Assembly: GCA_903842575.1 (NCBI GenBank)
Contig: CAIMMM010000170.1
Span: 1 to 36,221 of the forward strand
Direction of reading: 5' to 3'
DNA: 36,221 nucleotides
DNA from: an uncultured Bacteroidota bacterium
GTDB lineage: Bacteria > Bacteroidota > Bacteroidia > Flavobacteriales > Flavobacteriaceae
The notes beneath the pieces were generated by a model. That model was not told where the DNA came from. It saw nothing but the letters and a program-made list of their open reading frames with translations, and did not search any database. Each line of letters opens with the position of its first letter. Position 1 is the stretch's first letter. Shown piece by piece: positions 8,501 to 16,241 of the stretch. The position numbers were made by a program, and so were the translations under genes.

Positions 8501-9362
8501 GGTCAACAATTCTTTTTCCATTTTCACCTTGAGCAGTTACATAATAATAGGACTTGTCACTATACAAGTTTAAGTTTGTTTTATTTTCATCACTCCAATT
8601 ATCAACACCTTCGGCATAAAATATAATATAATCCTGATTGTCAAAAACACCATCATCTTCGCCGTTAAATTGTATGGCATTTTCGGTCAAATCCATTGGA
8701 TAGGCTGTCGCATTGGATAATGGCACCATTCTTCCGCCATTGCCAAAAATCTTTATTTTTCTTGGATCTACTGTTGTAGAAAATCCTAAGCTTTGTAAAA
8801 AACTTTTTGAAATTTTATAGACACCCGATTTTTGGACATAAAAACGATACCAATTTCCAGAACTTAAAACAGAATTGGATGGAGGAGTTATATTATTGTC
8901 TAATTGGGAATTTCTCGATGCAATTGCATTTATGGAATATGAAAAGGATTTTAATTTTTTATAGGAGCTTCCTTCTTTAATAATTGGAGAAACGGATAGT
9001 AACCCATAATATTTGTTTCTAGCAATATTGCTTTTAAAAGTGTATTTTAATACAGATGGTATTTCATTTATAGATAAATCCCCTAGTTCTTTTTCCTGTA
9101 TAGGTTCATATACTACATTTGTAATTTGAAGCGCATTTTCATTTGCTAAATTGTTTAAATCAACCTTTAAATTATAAGTTATTGCTTTTTTATAACTATC
9201 AAAATTGAAGCTTTCTGAACTAAATTGAGGGACGTTAAAACTAAAATTGCCAAAAGAAAGTTCTCTTTTTTCTATCCATTGAATAGATATGTTACGCTGT
9301 TCTTGACCTAATAGGAACAACGTGTGAAAGGTAAAAAAGGATACTATAATTATTCTTTTCAT
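5538..9362 (-). CDS. porU: Type IX secretion system sortase PorU (C25 peptidase family)
   Basis: PorU is the cell-surface sortase that removes the C-terminal signal domain of T9SS cargo and attaches cargo to the surface. The 1274 residues include a signal peptide (residues 1-19, ending LLGQ). A gingipain-like C25 domain spans roughly 540-920, with the catalytic histidine in LGHGGEDG (H785) and the cysteine in TCDFSRFD (C819). Ig-like regions follow. The C-terminal domain (about 1175-1274, VLNYPNPFVNYTEF to KLVIL) resembles a T9SS tail but would be retained in PorU. It forms an operon with porV. gldJ is divergent, an arrangement I recall from Flavobacterium johnsoniae. It is longer than P. gingivalis PorU, as I recall that protein. 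Confidence 0.94.
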   Translation of the reverse strand: MKRIIIVSFFTFHTLFLLGQEQRNISIQWIEKRELSFGNFSFNVPQFSSESFNFDSYKKAITYNLKVDLNNLANENALQITNVVYEPIQEKELGDLSINEIPSVLKYTFKSNIARNKYYGLLSVSPIIKEGSSYKKLKSFSYSINAIASRNSQLDNNITPPSNSVLSSGNWYRFYVQKSGVYKISKSFLQSLGFSTTVDPRKIKIFGNGGRMVPLSNATAYPMDLTENAIQFNGEDDGVFDNQDYIIFYAEGVDNWSDENKTNLNLYSDKSYYYVTAQGENGKRIVDLAQPSGNTTTNITAFDDYQFHELDNFNIVKLGRVWFGEQFGFQDSQEFDFNFPNIASSSPIQVSIHGAAVSSISTNFKIESNNQLVGNLSFSGIPSGSSAEAIEGNLNGNTTATENTTIKVTYENNGVPSSKGYLDYINLTAKRNLQGYNKQFRFQYNLASTLIGIGEYQISNASSIKQVWDITDIYNVTKTENADQSSFSFKADMGEVRKYIAVDNNDYFSPLKESQTKVTTQNLKGTIFNNNQNQFEDVDYLIITPKFLNAQAEKLAAFHRNYSHLNVKVVNLETIYTEFSSGKQDVAAIRNFVKYVYFNASSPEKRVKYINLFGDASYDFKDRIQNNTNIVPIYHALNSYSAGETSFCSDDFFGLMDANEGNVLYNFGGIDIAVGRMIVSSTNQADEMVNKVLEYHDLKSYGSWRNNYVAIADDSDKTSDAQLQQRQNQLSDVIASEKPFINVKKILLDSYQQETSSGGNRYPKAREELFSAFEKGALVFNYLGHGGEDGLSGERIWEKSDGQNLSNRFRYPLFITITCDFSRFDNPYRPTAGEYTYWNPKGGAISMITTIRSIGQSTAQDFNDRLAQYLFSYNSNEYTSIAEALRLSKNSSPNSSTNVVFYLGDPALMLAIPKPKIVLTKVNDVAILQPIEDLQSLAYVKLTGEVQDENGVLLTTYNGDLSVNIFDKSINRSTLDNDGNSPIMNFNILGETIFRGNASVTNGNFEFGFVVPRDIRIPVSNGRISFYAKRNQLLLDKTGYNTDIKIGGINTNAVADNIGPTVKLYMNDETFINGGITNDSPFLLAILQDEHGINTASGIGHDIVGILDGDETKPYIMNDYYETELNDYTKGRVRFPYRNLAIGLHTITFKAWDVYNNPITAEIQFVVVGDDKIELKNVLNYPNPFVNYTEFWFSHNRPFEPLEVQVQVMTITGKIVWTKNQTVTTDGFLSREVTWDGKDDFGDRIGKGVYIYKLTVKSTLTNKKTEKIEKLVIL

Positions 9363-9445
9363 AAGAAGTGTAAACGTAAATATATTTGTTTTATTACTTG
9401 AAGTAAAAATAAATTATTTTGCAAAGGTTATTATAATAAAACTAT

Positions 9446-9453
9446 TAATTTTG
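9446..9453 (+). promoter_or_regulatory. -7 element of a likely gldJ promoter
   Basis: TAATTTTG matches the Bacteroidota -7 consensus TAnnTTTG. A TTTG at 9418-9421 could be the -33 element, but the 24-base spacing is long. Transcription would begin near 9460, giving a leader of about 110 bases. Another TATATTTG at 9381-9388 lacks an upstream partner. No clear promoter was seen for porU on the opposite strand of this 208-base gap. Confidence 0.4.
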
Positions 9454-9570
9454 CGTTACATAAAGAATGAAGCCGGTAAATGGCAATTTAAAGATTATTT
9501 TAAAAAAGATGTTGCAGTGTAAAGCTTAATTCTTATCTTGCGCATCGAAAATTTATTACCTACTAAGCGT

Positions 9571-11304
9571 ATGAAAGCAAATAAAATTATGACAATCAGG
9601 TTGTTACTGTCTTTAGTAATACTCTTTGGATTTACTAGTTGTAGTAAGAAGACCGACTCTAAGGGAGGTTCTAGGGCTACTGGGTGGAAAGTTAATGACA
9701 AAAAAGGTGGATTTCAGTATGCATCTAAATTCAAAAAACAAGCTACTGGTCCCGGACTTGTTATGGTTGAAGGCGGAACATTTACAATGGGAAAAGTTGC
9801 GGATGATCCTATGCACGATTGGAATAATACTCCAAATCAGCAACACGTTATGTCTTTTTATATGGACGAAACCGAAGTAACCAACATGATGTACATGGAA
9901 TACTTGGATTGGTTGAAAAGAGTTTATCCACCAGACCAAGAAAACTATAAAAACATTTACGAGGGTGCTTCGCCTGACACATTAGTATGGAGAAATCGTT
10001 TGGGTTATAACGAAACGATGACTAACAATTACCTTAGACATCCTGCCTACGCAGAATATCCTGTTGTGGGTGTAAATTGGATTCAAGCAACCGAATTCTC
10101 GATTTGGAGAACCGACCGTGTGAACGAAAAAATACTTGAGGAACAAAAATACCTTAAAAAAGATGCTAAGGTTACTGATGTTACCGGTGAAAAAGTTTTT
10201 AGTACAGAAGCCTATTTAGCAACACCTTCAACTGCAATGGGTGGGGATGATAAAATTGTTTTAAAAAGAGGACAAGGTAGAGGAGCTATCAAACCTACAG
10301 CTGCCCCTGCAGCTGGAGGAGCCGGAGCTACTAATACGCAAGGAAACAGTCCTAAAAATGTATACGCACAAAGAAGTTCTGGACTTATATTGCCAGAATA
10401 TAGACTGCCAACTGAAGCAGAGTGGGAATATGCTGCTGCAGCTGATGTAGGACAGAGAGAATATAATGTTTATAAAGGGCAAAAGAAATATCCTTGGTCT
10501 GGAAGTTATACTCGTTCTGGGAAAAGACAAGTTAGAGGAGATCAATTGGCTAACTTTAAACAAGGAAAAGGAGATTACGGTGGAATTGCAGGTTGGTCTG
10601 ATGATGGAGCCGATATCACTAATAAAGTTAAATCATATCCTCCAAATGATTTCGGATTATATGATATGGCAGGAAATGTTGCCGAATGGGTTGCCGATGT
10701 TTACAGACCTATAGTTGATGATGAAGCAAATGACTTTAACTATTATAGAGGAAATGTTTACGAAAAAAATAAAATTGGTGATGATGGAAAAGTTGAATTA
10801 GTTACGGCTGAAACTCAAAAATATGACACTTTACCTAATGGTAAAATTATTGCGAAAAATTTCCCTGGACAAATCGCACAAGTTCCTGTAGACGAACAAG
10901 AAACCTATTTAAGACAAAATTTTGATAAATCAAATAACAAAGGGTATAGAGATGGGGATAAACAATCTACTAGATACTTTAAATTTGGTGCTTCAGAAGA
11001 TGGTGATGAAAAAGGGAAGTTGAAAGATAATCAAAGAATGTATGATTCTCCTATGCATAATGTATCTACAGATAGCTTAGGAAACATGGTTAGAAAGTAT
11101 GACAAATCAAATAAAAGATCTACTTTGGTAAATGATAATGTTAGAGTTTATAAAGGAGGATCTTGGAGAGATAGAGCCTATTGGTTAGACCCTGCGCAAA
11201 GAAGGTATTTTCCTCAAGATATGGCAACAGATTACATTGGATTTAGATGTGCCATGTCAAGAGTTGGGGCAAAAGCTGACAAAAAGAAAAGACCAAGAAA
11301 TTAA
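9571..11304 (+). CDS. gldJ: Gliding motility lipoprotein GldJ
   Basis: GldJ is an outer membrane lipoprotein of the flavobacterial gliding/T9SS machinery, related to GldK and to formylglycine-generating (FGE/SUMF1-type) proteins. The open frame extends upstream to a TTG at 9538, but the ATG at 9571 gives a proper lipoprotein signal (MKANKIM, a hydrophobic core, then FTSC with lipidated C24). I therefore chose it, giving 577 residues. FGE-type blocks follow: VEGGTFTMG, YMDETEVTN, YRLPTEAEWEYAA, DFGLYDMAGNVAEWV and RVYKGGSWRDRAYW, ending YIGFRCAMSR. A low-complexity Ala/Gly stretch lies in the middle. From family knowledge, GldJ stabilises GldK and is needed for gliding and secretion. It stands back to back with porU. 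Confidence 0.95.
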   Translation: MKANKIMTIRLLLSLVILFGFTSCSKKTDSKGGSRATGWKVNDKKGGFQYASKFKKQATGPGLVMVEGGTFTMGKVADDPMHDWNNTPNQQHVMSFYMDETEVTNMMYMEYLDWLKRVYPPDQENYKNIYEGASPDTLVWRNRLGYNETMTNNYLRHPAYAEYPVVGVNWIQATEFSIWRTDRVNEKILEEQKYLKKDAKVTDVTGEKVFSTEAYLATPSTAMGGDDKIVLKRGQGRGAIKPTAAPAAGGAGATNTQGNSPKNVYAQRSSGLILPEYRLPTEAEWEYAAAADVGQREYNVYKGQKKYPWSGSYTRSGKRQVRGDQLANFKQGKGDYGGIAGWSDDGADITNKVKSYPPNDFGLYDMAGNVAEWVADVYRPIVDDEANDFNYYRGNVYEKNKIGDDGKVELVTAETQKYDTLPNGKIIAKNFPGQIAQVPVDEQETYLRQNFDKSNNKGYRDGDKQSTRYFKFGASEDGDEKGKLKDNQRMYDSPMHNVSTDSLGNMVRKYDKSNKRSTLVNDNVRVYKGGSWRDRAYWLDPAQRRYFPQDMATDYIGFRCAMSRVGAKADKKKRPRN

Positions 11305-11325
11305 ATTTTAGTTTATAATTTATAT

Positions 11326-11357
11326 AAAAGCCCTTTCATTAGGGCTTTTGTTTTTTT
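11326..11357 (+). terminator. Terminator between gldJ and murF
   Basis: AAAAGCCCT (11326-11334) and AGGGCTTTT (11341-11349) form a perfect 9-bp stem with a 6-base loop, followed by GTTTTTTT. It lies 21 bases after gldJ. murF begins only 11 bases after the T run, so no promoter fits between them. Confidence 0.88.
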
Positions 11358-11368
11358 AAATTAGTTTT

Positions 11369-12658
11369 ATGACTATTCAAAACATTCATAATTTATTTTT
11401 AAATTGTTCTTCTGTTTCAATTGATACGAGAAGGATACTGCCAAATTCTTTTTTTATAGCCATAAAAGGAGAAAATTTTGATGCCAATACATTCGCGAGG
11501 GAAGCAATAGAAAAAGGCGCTAGCTATGTTATTATTGATAATGAAGAATACTATATTGATGATAGGACAATTCTAGTTGCTAACAGTTTGAATACTTTAC
11601 AAGAATTAGCAAAATACCATCGTCAATATTTAAAACTTCCTATCATCGCTTTAACAGGAAGTAACGGAAAGACTACTACAAAAGAATTGATTCAAGTTGT
11701 TTTGTCAAAAAAATATAAAACCAAAGCTACTTTAGGAAATTTGAATAACCACATTGGTGTGCCATTAACACTACTTTCTTTTTCAAAAGAAACAGAAATA
11801 GGAATTGTAGAAATGGGAGCCAATCATCAAAAAGAAATTGAATTTCTATGTGAATTGGCGCAACCGGATTATGGTTATATTACCAATTTTGGAAAAGCAC
11901 ATCTTGAAGGTTTTGGTGGGGTGGATGGTGTTGTCAAAGGCAAAAGTGAGATGTATACATATTTAACTCTAAGCAAAAAAGCGGTCTTTGTTAATTTAGA
12001 TGATGCAATTCAAGAAGAGAAAACGAAGTTGTTAAAAAGGCATACATTTAGTCAAGAAAATCACGAAGCTTCTGTTTTTATTAATAACGTAACTGCCAAT
12101 CCTTTTGTTACTATTACTACTTTAGGAATAGAAATTAAATCACAATTGATAGGGCTGTATAATGCCAATAATATTAATGCGGCAATTACTATTGGAAATC
12201 ATTTTGGGGTTTCTATACAGGACATAAAAGAAGCTATTGAAGGGTATGTTCCTGATAATAATCGCTCACAAATGATGGTATTAGGTACTAATGAAATTAT
12301 TTTAGACGCCTATAATGCAAACCCAAGCAGCATGACTGTTGCGCTGGAAAATTTTATTCAATTGAACAAATCTAATAAAGTTATCATTATTGGAGACATG
12401 TTTGAACTTGGCGGTGAAAGTCTTCAAGAACACAAAGCTATAGTGAATATGTTATCCAATCAAGCTAAGATTCAATGTCATTTCGTTGGAAAAGATTTTT
12501 ATGCCAATGCTATGGTGAAACCCAATTTCCACTTTTATTATTCCTTTGAAGATTTTACAAAATACTTATCTCATACAAAAGTAGAAAGCCAAACACTACT
12601 CATTAAGGGCTCTCGGGGAATGGCGTTGGAGCGAACTTTAGATTACATAAACAAATGA
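11369..12658 (+). CDS. murF: UDP-N-acetylmuramoyl-tripeptide--D-alanyl-D-alanine ligase
   Basis: MurF is a cytoplasmic ATP-dependent ligase that adds D-Ala-D-Ala to the UDP-MurNAc-tripeptide, the last soluble step of peptidoglycan precursor synthesis. The Mur-ligase ATP loop ALTGSNGKTTTKE lies at about residues 94-106. EMGANHQKEI and the ITNFGKAHLEGFGG segment match the central domain. LDAYNANPSSM and GDMFELGGES mark the C-terminal domain. The 429-residue length is normal. It follows gldJ on the same strand with a terminator between them, and it marks the core side of the PUL boundary. Confidence 0.95.
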   Translation: MTIQNIHNLFLNCSSVSIDTRRILPNSFFIAIKGENFDANTFAREAIEKGASYVIIDNEEYYIDDRTILVANSLNTLQELAKYHRQYLKLPIIALTGSNGKTTTKELIQVVLSKKYKTKATLGNLNNHIGVPLTLLSFSKETEIGIVEMGANHQKEIEFLCELAQPDYGYITNFGKAHLEGFGGVDGVVKGKSEMYTYLTLSKKAVFVNLDDAIQEEKTKLLKRHTFSQENHEASVFINNVTANPFVTITTLGIEIKSQLIGLYNANNINAAITIGNHFGVSIQDIKEAIEGYVPDNNRSQMMVLGTNEIILDAYNANPSSMTVALENFIQLNKSNKVIIIGDMFELGGESLQEHKAIVNMLSNQAKIQCHFVGKDFYANAMVKPNFHFYYSFEDFTKYLSHTKVESQTLLIKGSRGMALERTLDYINK

Positions 12659-12688
12659 AGCACCTTAACTAAATAAGATGCTTCAAAA
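12657..12688. terminator. Bidirectional terminator between murF and the amylase gene
   Basis: GAAGCA (12657-12662) pairs with TGCTTC (12679-12684). After one mismatch, CTT/AAG extends the stem. It overlaps the murF stop codon and is followed by AAAATTTT. It lies between two converging genes and could serve both. Confidence 0.6.
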
Positions 12689-12704
12689 TTTTATATCAAA
12701 AATA

Positions 12705-14141
12705 TTAAATATTAATTGACCAAACAGAATAACTATTCGGTGGACATTGAATTAAAACCCAACCGCCACTTTGAGTTGTTGGATACCATGTTGAATTTCC
12801 TGTAAAGTCTTTTATTTGCGTATTGTTCCAGTTTGTTGGCACCCATCTTTCTTGCCAAGAGGAAGAGTTGTTTAAGTAAACAATTAATCCTGGATTGCCA
12901 TTATATCCGTTTCTTCTTGCTACATATTCATCGTCGTCAGCATATAATATAGATGAAGTTCCCGTGGCTTTGTTATTATGAATCCAAATCAAATTATTGA
13001 GTTTAGCTTTATTTAACCATTCTTCATAATCTCTATAGAAGATAGTAGGATAACCTTCTGAAGTTAAAATATAAGCATATGCCAAATTCTTATTTCCAAT
13101 ATTATTTGTGTCATGATTTGAAACAAAAGTTACTGCTTTAAATGGGTTTCTTTTCCACATCATATCGTCATTTAAAAGCGCCAAATTATTTCCGTCAAAA
13201 GCATCATGCATTTTATAATAACAGGCAAAATCAAAAACGGAACTATTAGCATTGTTGGCCCACCATTCAAGGGTATTAACATTGGCATCCCAATATTCTC
13301 CTACTGAAAATCCACCAACATTAGCATTCCATTGGTTAATAACCCATGGGCCAAAACCTTTCACATAATCAAACCGCCAACCATCAAATTTCATGGTGTT
13401 TTTATAATATTTCCCTACACCATCAACTCTTTGCCAAAGCCAACTCTTCACATTAGGACTAGCATGGCATAAATCAGGATATCCGCCAAATGAACCTTCG
13501 TCATTGTTTCCGTATGAATTTTTATAGAAATCAGCATAGGTTCTTGGAAATTTACCTGACGAAATAGTGGTAAATTTTGTCCAAGTTTGCGTTCCAGTAA
13601 ATGGATTATTTTCTAACTTTCCGCCACTATTATGATTAAGTACCATATCGGCATAGACTTTCATGTTTTCAGTATGCGCTTTGGTTATCAAACTTTCTAA
13701 TTCAGTTTTGGATCCAAATCGAGTTTCTATAGAACCATTTTGGTTATAATTCCCAAAATCGAAATAATCACATGGATCATATCCCATAGAAAAACCTCCA
13801 TTTTGACCTTTTGATACTGGAGGAAGCCAAATGGAACCAATTCCGGCATTAGACCATTCTGTTACTTTTGTGCCAATGGTATTCCACCAATTGCCTCCAG
13901 AAGGGACATCCCAATAGAATGCTTGCATCATTACGCCACCGCCTGGATTTGCTATATATTTTGCATCATTCACTCCTGATACTCCCGTGCTAAATGGACG
14001 GCCATCATGATGAGTTACATTAATAATTTTGTTATTTTTAGCTGTCTCCAATTTACTTATTCTCCCGTCATCCACATTATTACATCCATAAATTGATGCT
14101 AATAAAACGATTAATAGAGATTTTGTAATTGTATTTTTCAT
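12705..14141 (-). CDS. GH13 alpha-amylase, lipoprotein, archaeal-type
   Basis: This is an endo-acting alpha-1,4-glucan hydrolase. A lipoprotein signal ends at LASIYGC (C20), followed by NNVDDG, an acidic stretch compatible with surface display. The catalytic barrel begins near residue 67 (GGGVMMQAFYWDVPSGGNWW). GH13 motifs are DMVLNH (165-170), GWRFDYVKG (nucleophile D258), GEYWD (acid/base E282) and FVSNHDT (D344). The segments MGYDPCDYFDFGNY, ETRFGSK, SFGGYPDLCH and FYRDYEEWLNK closely recall secreted alpha-amylases of Pyrococcus and Thermococcus (GH13 subfamily 7), judged from memory. The C-terminal beta domain ends NSYSVWSINI. It is the last gene of the PUL, with 162 bases before it, so it may have its own promoter. 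Confidence 0.93.
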   Translation of the reverse strand: MKNTITKSLLIVLLASIYGCNNVDDGRISKLETAKNNKIINVTHHDGRPFSTGVSGVNDAKYIANPGGGVMMQAFYWDVPSGGNWWNTIGTKVTEWSNAGIGSIWLPPVSKGQNGGFSMGYDPCDYFDFGNYNQNGSIETRFGSKTELESLITKAHTENMKVYADMVLNHNSGGKLENNPFTGTQTWTKFTTISSGKFPRTYADFYKNSYGNNDEGSFGGYPDLCHASPNVKSWLWQRVDGVGKYYKNTMKFDGWRFDYVKGFGPWVINQWNANVGGFSVGEYWDANVNTLEWWANNANSSVFDFACYYKMHDAFDGNNLALLNDDMMWKRNPFKAVTFVSNHDTNNIGNKNLAYAYILTSEGYPTIFYRDYEEWLNKAKLNNLIWIHNNKATGTSSILYADDDEYVARRNGYNGNPGLIVYLNNSSSWQERWVPTNWNNTQIKDFTGNSTWYPTTQSGGWVLIQCPPNSYSVWSINI

Positions 14142-14170
14142 ATTAAGAAAATTAAATTATTACTAATTAT

Positions 14171-14178
14171 CAAATTTA
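14171..14178 (-). promoter_or_regulatory. Possible -7 promoter element of the amylase gene
   Basis: On the minus strand this reads TAAATTTG, an exact TAnnTTTG match 30 bases before the amylase ATG. No TTG is seen at the expected -33 distance, so support is weak. The 162-base gap before the amylase is the longest inside the hydrolase train. Confidence 0.28.
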
Positions 14179-14303
14179 TGCTTTAAAAGTCCTTCTTCTA
14201 TAAATATTTTTTTAGTTTATTACGAAAACGTTATAGTGTTAATAACTTTAATTTTTCGCAAGTATACTATATCAAATTCCAAGGGTTTGTAGTTTTTTGG
14301 CCC

Positions 14304-16241
14304 TTAGTTTTTAATAGAATATTTTACATTTTTTGTAATTGTATTCCAGTCATCGGTTCTAAAAGGATTGGCAGGATAGCCCTCATTATTAAATAAATTA
14401 CAATCGGAAGCATCACCCATCCAACCAAAACGTATTGCAATTGGATTTGGAACCTTATCGCAAGTTAAAATTACCTTGTCATCCTTTATAATGGCTTTTG
14501 CATAATAAAAAACGTGATCTTTTCCAGCTGCTTCAAACCCTTTTAAATAGCCATATTTATCGGTAGTTGTAAGTCCGGAACCAATAGCATCGAAAGTTAA
14601 AACAGTTAAATTCTCCTTGTTTTCATACGTTTTAAAAGTAGGTCCAGAGCAAATCATTTTAAAATCATACAAATTATTAAATGCAATGGAAGCCAATCGT
14701 TTTCCCACCGTTTGCTTATTTGTTGGATGAATATCATTTGGACTTCCAATATCAGTTGTAACGACCATTGCTACATTTGGAATTTTTAAAGTATTGTTCT
14801 GTGCTTCTCGGAGTTCTGCCCAAGCGCAACCTTCATTACTGTTGTCTTTAGTAAAAAAAGTGGCTAATTGTACATAATAAAAAGGGAAGTTTACATTCCA
14901 TTTCTTCCGCCAATCGTCTATTAACAAGGGAAATGCTTTGTTGTATTGTGATGCTCTTTTTACATTTTCTTCGCCTTGATACCAAATTACTCCTTTGAAG
15001 GCAAAAGGAATTAATGGATTAATCATAGCATTAAAGCATAATGATGGAAACTCATTTCTATTGATATTATTTTTAATGCTTTCTACTTGGAATTTCCATG
15101 TGCCGGCAAGTTGGGTTTCTTTGTTGTCGATTGTTAATTTTAATATATTTTCATCACCATGAATTCCTCCACTTCCGCCATTATCAGTAACTTTTATTGC
15201 TATTACATTATCCCCTTTTTTTAGAATTTCTTGTGGTATTTTGTAGTTTCTTTTAATATTCCATCCTAAGGTTTCGCCAATTTCAAAACCATTTATGTAG
15301 GTTACATCATCATCGTCAATGGCGGGAATTTCAAGTGTTGCATTTTTAGGGATCTCGGTTAATGTAAAATGTTTTCTCAGCCAAACTACACCGTCAAAAT
15401 TGCCCAAACTTTGCTCTTCCCAAATGGTTGGTTGTTGCAATTCTAGCCATGCCACATCATTGTAATTTAAATCTTTATAGAATGAAATATTGTCATTAGT
15501 TAAACTGTATTTTTGTAATGTTTCGATGCGTTTTTTGGCGTTTTCTAACTTTAATTTCAGCAAATCCTCGAGATTAATTTTTGGCATTTGAGCTATCGTT
15601 TCTTGATATTCTTCGCTGCTTTCAAAGCCTTCTCTACTTATCCAAGTTTCAATACTAGATGCTCCCCATGATGTGTTAATTAGTCCGATTGGAATGTTGA
15701 GCTTTTGATTTAATTCTTTTGCATAAAAATAACCAATACCAGTAAAAGCGGCTACAGTTTCTGGAGAACAAACTTCCCAAGTCGTTTTCTTAAGATCCGT
15801 ATTTGGAACAGAATTTATTTCTGTTGGAATTTTTATATGACGAATAGTTGGAAACGTAGCATCAGAAATCTCCTTTTTTGCATTGTCCGATTGTCCAACT
15901 GTCCATTCCATATTAGATTGTCCAGAACACAACCAAACATCTCCGACCAAGACATTTTTTATTTGGATATGGTTTTCACCTTTTATGTCTAAAATATAGG
16001 GTCCGCCAGAATTTTCATTGTCTAAACGAACAATCCACTTCCCATTTTTTGCTGCCCTTATAGCTTTTGCTTGATTGTGAAATTTTATTGTTATTTTTTC
16101 ATTAGCCTTTGCCCAACCCCAAATAGGAATTTTGGTATTGCGTTGTAAAACCATATTGTCCGAAAAAATAGAAGCTACAGTAACTTGACCTTGAATAGAA
16201 ATGCTTGTTAAAACAAGTATAATGAATAACTTATATTTCAT
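14304..16241 (-). CDS. Sialate O-acetylesterase-type SGNH esterase
   Basis: This is a secreted carbohydrate esterase of the SASA family, expected to remove acetyl or other acyl groups from sugars. The frame is open from 16277. The ATG at 16239-16241 gives a clean signal peptide (MKYKLFIILVLTSISIQGQ) and only an 11-base overlap with the symporter, so I chose it (645 residues). Catalytic blocks are LCSGQSNMEW (Ser 109), TSWGASSIETW, IWYQGEENVKRASQY and DIGSPNDIHPTNK, which supplies the Asp-His pair. A beta-sandwich insert (roughly WLRKHFTLTE to KLTIDN) is common in this family. No sialidase or sialic acid catabolic gene is nearby, so sialate is an unlikely substrate; an acylated plant, algal or microbial glycan fits better. 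Confidence 0.85.
   Translation of the reverse strand: MKYKLFIILVLTSISIQGQVTVASIFSDNMVLQRNTKIPIWGWAKANEKITIKFHNQAKAIRAAKNGKWIVRLDNENSGGPYILDIKGENHIQIKNVLVGDVWLCSGQSNMEWTVGQSDNAKKEISDATFPTIRHIKIPTEINSVPNTDLKKTTWEVCSPETVAAFTGIGYFYAKELNQKLNIPIGLINTSWGASSIETWISREGFESSEEYQETIAQMPKINLEDLLKLKLENAKKRIETLQKYSLTNDNISFYKDLNYNDVAWLELQQPTIWEEQSLGNFDGVVWLRKHFTLTEIPKNATLEIPAIDDDDVTYINGFEIGETLGWNIKRNYKIPQEILKKGDNVIAIKVTDNGGSGGIHGDENILKLTIDNKETQLAGTWKFQVESIKNNINRNEFPSLCFNAMINPLIPFAFKGVIWYQGEENVKRASQYNKAFPLLIDDWRKKWNVNFPFYYVQLATFFTKDNSNEGCAWAELREAQNNTLKIPNVAMVVTTDIGSPNDIHPTNKQTVGKRLASIAFNNLYDFKMICSGPTFKTYENKENLTVLTFDAIGSGLTTTDKYGYLKGFEAAGKDHVFYYAKAIIKDDKVILTCDKVPNPIAIRFGWMGDASDCNLFNNEGYPANPFRTDDWNTITKNVKYSIKN

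Noticed and set aside
9467..9529. 20-codon open frame in the gldJ leader
   Set aside because: It is short, has no signal or recognisable motif, and AT-rich leaders often contain such frames.
9538..9570. TTG start extending gldJ by 11 codons
   Set aside because: The extension would put charged residues before a complete lipoprotein signal that begins at the ATG at 9571.
14281..14305. AAGGG/CCCTT pairing after the esterase gene as a terminator
   Set aside because: The stem is only 5 bp with a 15-base loop, and no T run follows on the minus strand.
14304..16241. Sialic acid utilisation locus, suggested by the sialate O-acetylesterase-type gene
   Set aside because: No sialidase, lyase, epimerase or sialic acid transporter is present; SASA-type esterases occur in many other glycan loci.
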